Source of the DNA: an uncultured Clostridia bacterium | Lineage (GTDB): Bacteria > Bacillota > Clostridia > Christensenellales > Borkfalkiaceae | Length of the DNA stretch: 14,167 nt | NCBI GenBank assembly: GCA_937915565.1 | Contig: CALDMH010000017.1 | Span: forward strand, 1-14,167 | Direction of reading: 5' to 3' | Shown: piece after piece, positions 11,215-14,167 of the stretch | How positions within the stretch are numbered: the stretch's first letter is position 1 | Layout of the letters: each line of letters opens with the position of its first letter | Program-made: the position numbers and the translations under genes | Notes under the pieces: model-generated | Database searches by the model: none | Seen by the model: only the letters and a program-made list of their open reading frames with translations | Told to the model about the DNA's origin: nothing

Positions 11215-13920
11215 TTACTCTTCGGGATTTTCAGCAACTTCAACGCTTTCCACGCCTTCAACCGCTTCTCCCTCAACGCCTTCCTCGCCTTCGACAATCT
11301 CTTCTTCGTCCTCGTGAGGAGTAATTGCAATGGTGGAAATCGAAGCGCCGTCCAATCTCATAACTTTTACGCCCTGAGTATCGCGTCCGATAAGCGAAAT
11401 TTCGTCTACTCTCGTTCTGATTGCGATTCCCGTATCGGAAATCATCATAATATCTTCGCCTTCGCGAACGGGCTTAATGCCGACGAGGTAACCCGTTTTT
11501 TCATTAAACTGACCGGCTTTTATTCCTTTACCCGCTCTCGATTGAAGCCTGTATTCGTCTACGCTGCTTCTCTTGCCGTAGCCGTTGGATGAAACGGTTA
11601 TAACCGTATCGTCGGGCTTAACGACGGACATATCGATAACGTAATCGCCTTCGGAAAGGTCGATAGACTTAACGCCCTGCGTATCTCTGCCCATCTTCCT
11701 GACGTCTTTTTCGCTGAAACGAATACACTTACCCTCGTGCGAGCCGATAAGAACTTCGTCCTCGCCGCTCGTAAGCTGAACGGAAATAAGTTCGTCGCCC
11801 TCTACGAGGCTTATTGCTATTTTTCCGCTCTTTCTTATCGAATCGAATTCCGACATTGCGGTTTTCTTGATAAGGCCGAACTTCGTAGCCATCATAATGT
11901 AGCCGCTGCTTGCGCCGGAATCGTTGGTTTCGTACGTTTCGTTTACTTCCGAAGCGCCGTTCTCGGCCGACGCAACCGCTTCGTTTACGGCGTTCTCGTC
12001 GGTAACTATCTCGTTGCCGTTTTCGTCCAATTCGGTTTCGATTTCTTCGCCGAGAATTTCTTTCCTCGGAATCACTGCGGTTATTCTCTCGCCGTTGTTG
12101 ACCTGAATAAGGTTTACGATTGCTCTGCCCCTCGTTGCGCCTTTTGAAGCTTCGGGAACTTCGTAAGCTTTTATTCTATAAACCTTACCGAGCGAACTGA
12201 AAAACAACAAATCGTCGTGCGTGGAGCAAACGAACATATTTTCGACGAAATCTTCGTCCTTCGGTTTGTGCGCCGTAACGCCCTTGCCGCCGCGGCGTTG
12301 AGCCTTACACTCCTTCATCGCGATTCTCTTGACGTAACCCATATGAGTCATCGAGATAACCACATCCTCTCTTTCGATGAGGTCGGCTTCTCCTATATCC
12401 GCATAATCGGTGGATATTTCCGTCTTTCTGGGCGTCGGGTATCTGTTCTTTATATCTTCGAGGTCGTTTCTTACGATTGCTCTCACTCTTTCAGGCTTTT
12501 GAAGAATGTCTTCGAGGTCGGCTATGGTAGCTTCGAGCTGACGAAGTTCTTCGTTGAGCTTATCGACCTCCATAGAAGTAAGCCTTTGAAGACGCATTTC
12601 CAAAATAGCCGTGCATTGCTTGTCGTCGAGAAGGAATGCGGTTTTGAGCTGCGAGGTGGCTTCGTCCTTATCTTTACTGCGCTTGATTATCGCGATAACC
12701 TCGTCGATATTGGCAAGAGCGATAACCAGACCTTTTACGATATGTTCTCTCTCGCGGGTTTTCGCAAGGTCGTATCTCGTGCGCCTTTCGATAACGTCGA
12801 TTTGATGCTCGACGAAATAAGAAAGAATCTCTTTAAGGTTAAGAATCTTCGGGTCTGTTCCGACGAGCGCAAGGAGAATGATACCGTCCGAAACTTGAAG
12901 GTTGGTTTGCTTATACAAAGAGTTAAGCACGACCTGCGCGTTAGCGTCTTTCTTGATTTCGATAACGACTCTCATTCCGTGCCTGTCGGATTCGTCGTTT
13001 ATGTTTGAAATGCCTTCGAGGCGTTTATTCTTAACGTAATCGGCTATGGTTTCGATAAGCTTTTGCTTGTTTACCTGATAAGGAAGCTCGGTTACGATAA
13101 TTCTCTGCCTCGTTCCGTTGTTAAATTCTTCGATTTCGCATTTTGCGCGAAGAATGATGCTTCCTCTACCCGTTCTGTAAGCGTTTCTGATGCCGCTCCT
13201 GCCCATAATTATGCCGCCGGTGGGGAAATCGGGCGCGGGAATATATTTTAACAGTTCGTCGACCGTTATTTCGGGATTATCGATAACCGCAATCGCGCCG
13301 TCGATGGCTTCGCCGAGGTTGTGCGGCGGAATATTCGTCGCCATACCGACGGCAATACCGTCCGCGCCGTTTACGAGAAGGTTCGGGTATCTCGCCGGCA
13401 AAACGACGGGCTGCATTCTCGTATCGTCGAAGTTAGGATAAAAATCGACCGTTTCTTTATCGATTTCGCGAAGCATTTCGAGCGACATTTTGCTCATTCT
13501 CGCTTCGGTGTACCTGTAAGCCGCGGCAGGGTCGCCGTCGACCGAGCCGAAGTTTCCGTGGCCGTCGACGAGCGGAACGTTTATCGAAAAGTCCTGCGCA
13601 AGACGAACGAGCGCGTCGTAAACCGAACTGTCGCCGTGGGGGTGATATTTACCGAGCACGTCGCCGACGATGGTGGCGCACTTTTTATAGGGCTTGTCCG
13701 GAGTTAGGCCGAGTTCGTTCATAGAATAAAGGATTCTTCTGTGAACGGGCTTCAATCCGTCTCTTACGTCCGGAATAGCTCTCGAACGGTTTACGCACAT
13801 CGCGTAGTCTATAAAGCTTTGTTTTAATTCCTTATCAACCTCGATGTCGATAATCTTGGTCATATCCAGCGTGCGCTTGAATTCTTCCGTAAGCGCTTGG
13901 TCAAATTCCTTCTTTGCCAT
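11215..13920 (-). CDS. gyrA: DNA gyrase subunit A
   Basis: The 901-residue DNA-cleaving subunit of gyrase introduces negative supercoils with GyrB. The N-terminal domain has the IPDVRDGLKPVHRRILY motif (49-65), HPHGDSSVYD (93-102) and the catalytic Tyr137 in AAAYRYTEAR (132-141). Quinolone-region positions equivalent to E. coli Ser83 and Asp87 are Ser98 and Asp102, the susceptible-type residues. A coiled region (about 375-495) leads to the GyrA box QRRGGKG (541-547), which distinguishes gyrase from topoisomerase IV. A C-terminal beta-pinwheel runs to about 868. Two oddities: an acidic, low-complexity insertion of about 50 residues (about 622-672) between pinwheel strands, and a Glu/Val-rich tail (870-901). 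AGGAGGG lies 8 bases before the ATG. The gene starts 17 bases after gyrB, forming an operon. Confidence 0.98.
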   Translation of the reverse strand: MAKKEFDQALTEEFKRTLDMTKIIDIEVDKELKQSFIDYAMCVNRSRAIPDVRDGLKPVHRRILYSMNELGLTPDKPYKKCATIVGDVLGKYHPHGDSSVYDALVRLAQDFSINVPLVDGHGNFGSVDGDPAAAYRYTEARMSKMSLEMLREIDKETVDFYPNFDDTRMQPVVLPARYPNLLVNGADGIAVGMATNIPPHNLGEAIDGAIAVIDNPEITVDELLKYIPAPDFPTGGIIMGRSGIRNAYRTGRGSIILRAKCEIEEFNNGTRQRIIVTELPYQVNKQKLIETIADYVKNKRLEGISNINDESDRHGMRVVIEIKKDANAQVVLNSLYKQTNLQVSDGIILLALVGTDPKILNLKEILSYFVEHQIDVIERRTRYDLAKTREREHIVKGLVIALANIDEVIAIIKRSKDKDEATSQLKTAFLLDDKQCTAILEMRLQRLTSMEVDKLNEELRQLEATIADLEDILQKPERVRAIVRNDLEDIKNRYPTPRKTEISTDYADIGEADLIEREDVVISMTHMGYVKRIAMKECKAQRRGGKGVTAHKPKDEDFVENMFVCSTHDDLLFFSSLGKVYRIKAYEVPEASKGATRGRAIVNLIQVNNGERITAVIPRKEILGEEIETELDENGNEIVTDENAVNEAVASAENGASEVNETYETNDSGASSGYIMMATKFGLIKKTAMSEFDSIRKSGKIAISLVEGDELISVQLTSGEDEVLIGSHEGKCIRFSEKDVRKMGRDTQGVKSIDLSEGDYVIDMSVVKPDDTVITVSSNGYGKRSSVDEYRLQSRAGKGIKAGQFNEKTGYLVGIKPVREGEDIMMISDTGIAIRTRVDEISLIGRDTQGVKVMRLDGASISTIAITPHEDEEEIVEGEEGVEGEAVEGVESVEVAENPEE

Positions 13921-13937
13921 TTTCTATGCCCTCCTCG

Positions 13938-14167
13938 TCAGGTATCGAGTTCGCGGTTAGCGAATTTTGCGTTTTCTTCTATGAACTTTCTGCGAAGTTC
14001 GGGTTCTTCACCCATAAGAAGATTGAAGTTTGCGTCCGCTTCCACCGCATCCGCAATCGTTACTTTACGAAGGGTTCTCGTCGCCGGATTCATCGTTGTA
14101 TCCCAAAGCTGCTGCTTATCCATTTCTCCGAGACCTTTGTAACGCTGTATGTCGCAACGCGGGTTTT
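13938..14167 (-). CDS. gyrB: DNA gyrase subunit B, C-terminal part (5' end outside window)
   Basis: Only the last 76 or so codons are present; the reading frame is open to the window edge. The end of the TOPRIM-associated region is visible: QRYKGLGEMDKQQLW, followed by NPATRTLRKVTIADA and the usual terminal EENAKFANRELD. QRYKGLGEM is the conserved gyrase/topoisomerase IV B motif. The subunit supplies ATP hydrolysis and strand capture for the GyrA encoded 17 bases downstream. Gyrase rather than ParE is inferred from the adjoining gyrA with its GyrA box. The truncation is an artefact of the window. Confidence 0.95.
   Translation of the reverse strand, partial: NPRCDIQRYKGLGEMDKQQLWDTTMNPATRTLRKVTIADAVEADANFNLLMGEEPELRRKFIEENAKFANRELDT

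Noticed and set aside
12217..13008. 263-codon open frame on the plus strand inside gyrA
   Set aside because: Antisense shadow of gyrA, which is unambiguous across its whole length; no recognisable protein.
11215..14167. Chromosome origin region near gyrBA
   Set aside because: gyrB-gyrA often lie near dnaA, but no dnaA, dnaN, recF or DnaA-box cluster is visible, and pckA follows instead.
1..14167. CRISPR arrays, insertion sequences, phage genes or known defence systems
   Set aside because: I saw no regularly spaced repeats, transposase or integrase motifs, terminal inverted repeats or defence-type domains.

Overview
The window comes from a low-to-moderate-GC, spore-forming Firmicute, most likely an uncultured clostridial lineage. 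The reasons are the germination protease gene (gpr), strong AGGAGG-type ribosome binding sites, sigma-A-type promoters, a DUF421/DUF4363 pair, a DUF6062 protein and ATP-dependent PEP carboxykinase. The exact taxon cannot be fixed from this sequence. Most of the window is ordinary chromosome; the accessory-looking part is about 2.3-5.7 kb.

Layout. 1-1964 (+): a nitrilase-fold protein that has lost its catalytic residues, the wobble methyltransferase TrmL, and a two-module zinc-binding DUF6062 protein closely coupled to trmL. 2066-2285 (+): a self-contained tRNA-Leu(AAG) gene with promoter, class II variable arm, encoded CCA and terminator. 2335-3364 (+): a 55-residue zinc-ribbon protein and, in the same frame after one stop codon, a protein with two retropepsin-like aspartic protease lobes in one chain, closed by a terminator. 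3403-5686 (+): a consensus promoter with a palindrome in its spacer, then TetR regulator, GNAT-YoaP acetyltransferase, a small DUF7662-like protein and a DUF2975-like membrane protein, ending in a strong hairpin. 5685-6560 (-): gpr. 6661-7050 (+): rpsT (ribosomal protein S20) with its own promoter and terminator. 7110-8299 (+): a DUF421-DUF4363 membrane pair behind a possible forespore-type promoter. 8316-9161 (-): a YwaF/TMEM164-like membrane protein with its own promoter. 9218-11057 (-): pckA with a leader of about 160 nt that can fold. 11165-14167 (-): gyrA preceded by the 3' end of gyrB.

Functional links. gyrB-gyrA encode the two gyrase subunits and are spaced as an operon. gpr and, by inference, the DUF421-DUF4363 pair belong to spore biology. 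rpsT uses only CTT for leucine, the codon read directly by the tRNA-Leu(AAG) found 4.5 kb away. The TetR cassette looks like an autoregulated inducible unit, but its inducer is not visible.

Most noteworthy: the single-chain double retropepsin and its same-frame zinc-ribbon neighbour, the A34 tRNA-Leu whose leader can pair with its own terminator arm, the possible leaderless forespore start of the DUF421 gene, and an acidic insertion in the GyrA C-terminal domain. I did not find a clear defence system, CRISPR array, insertion sequence or prophage.
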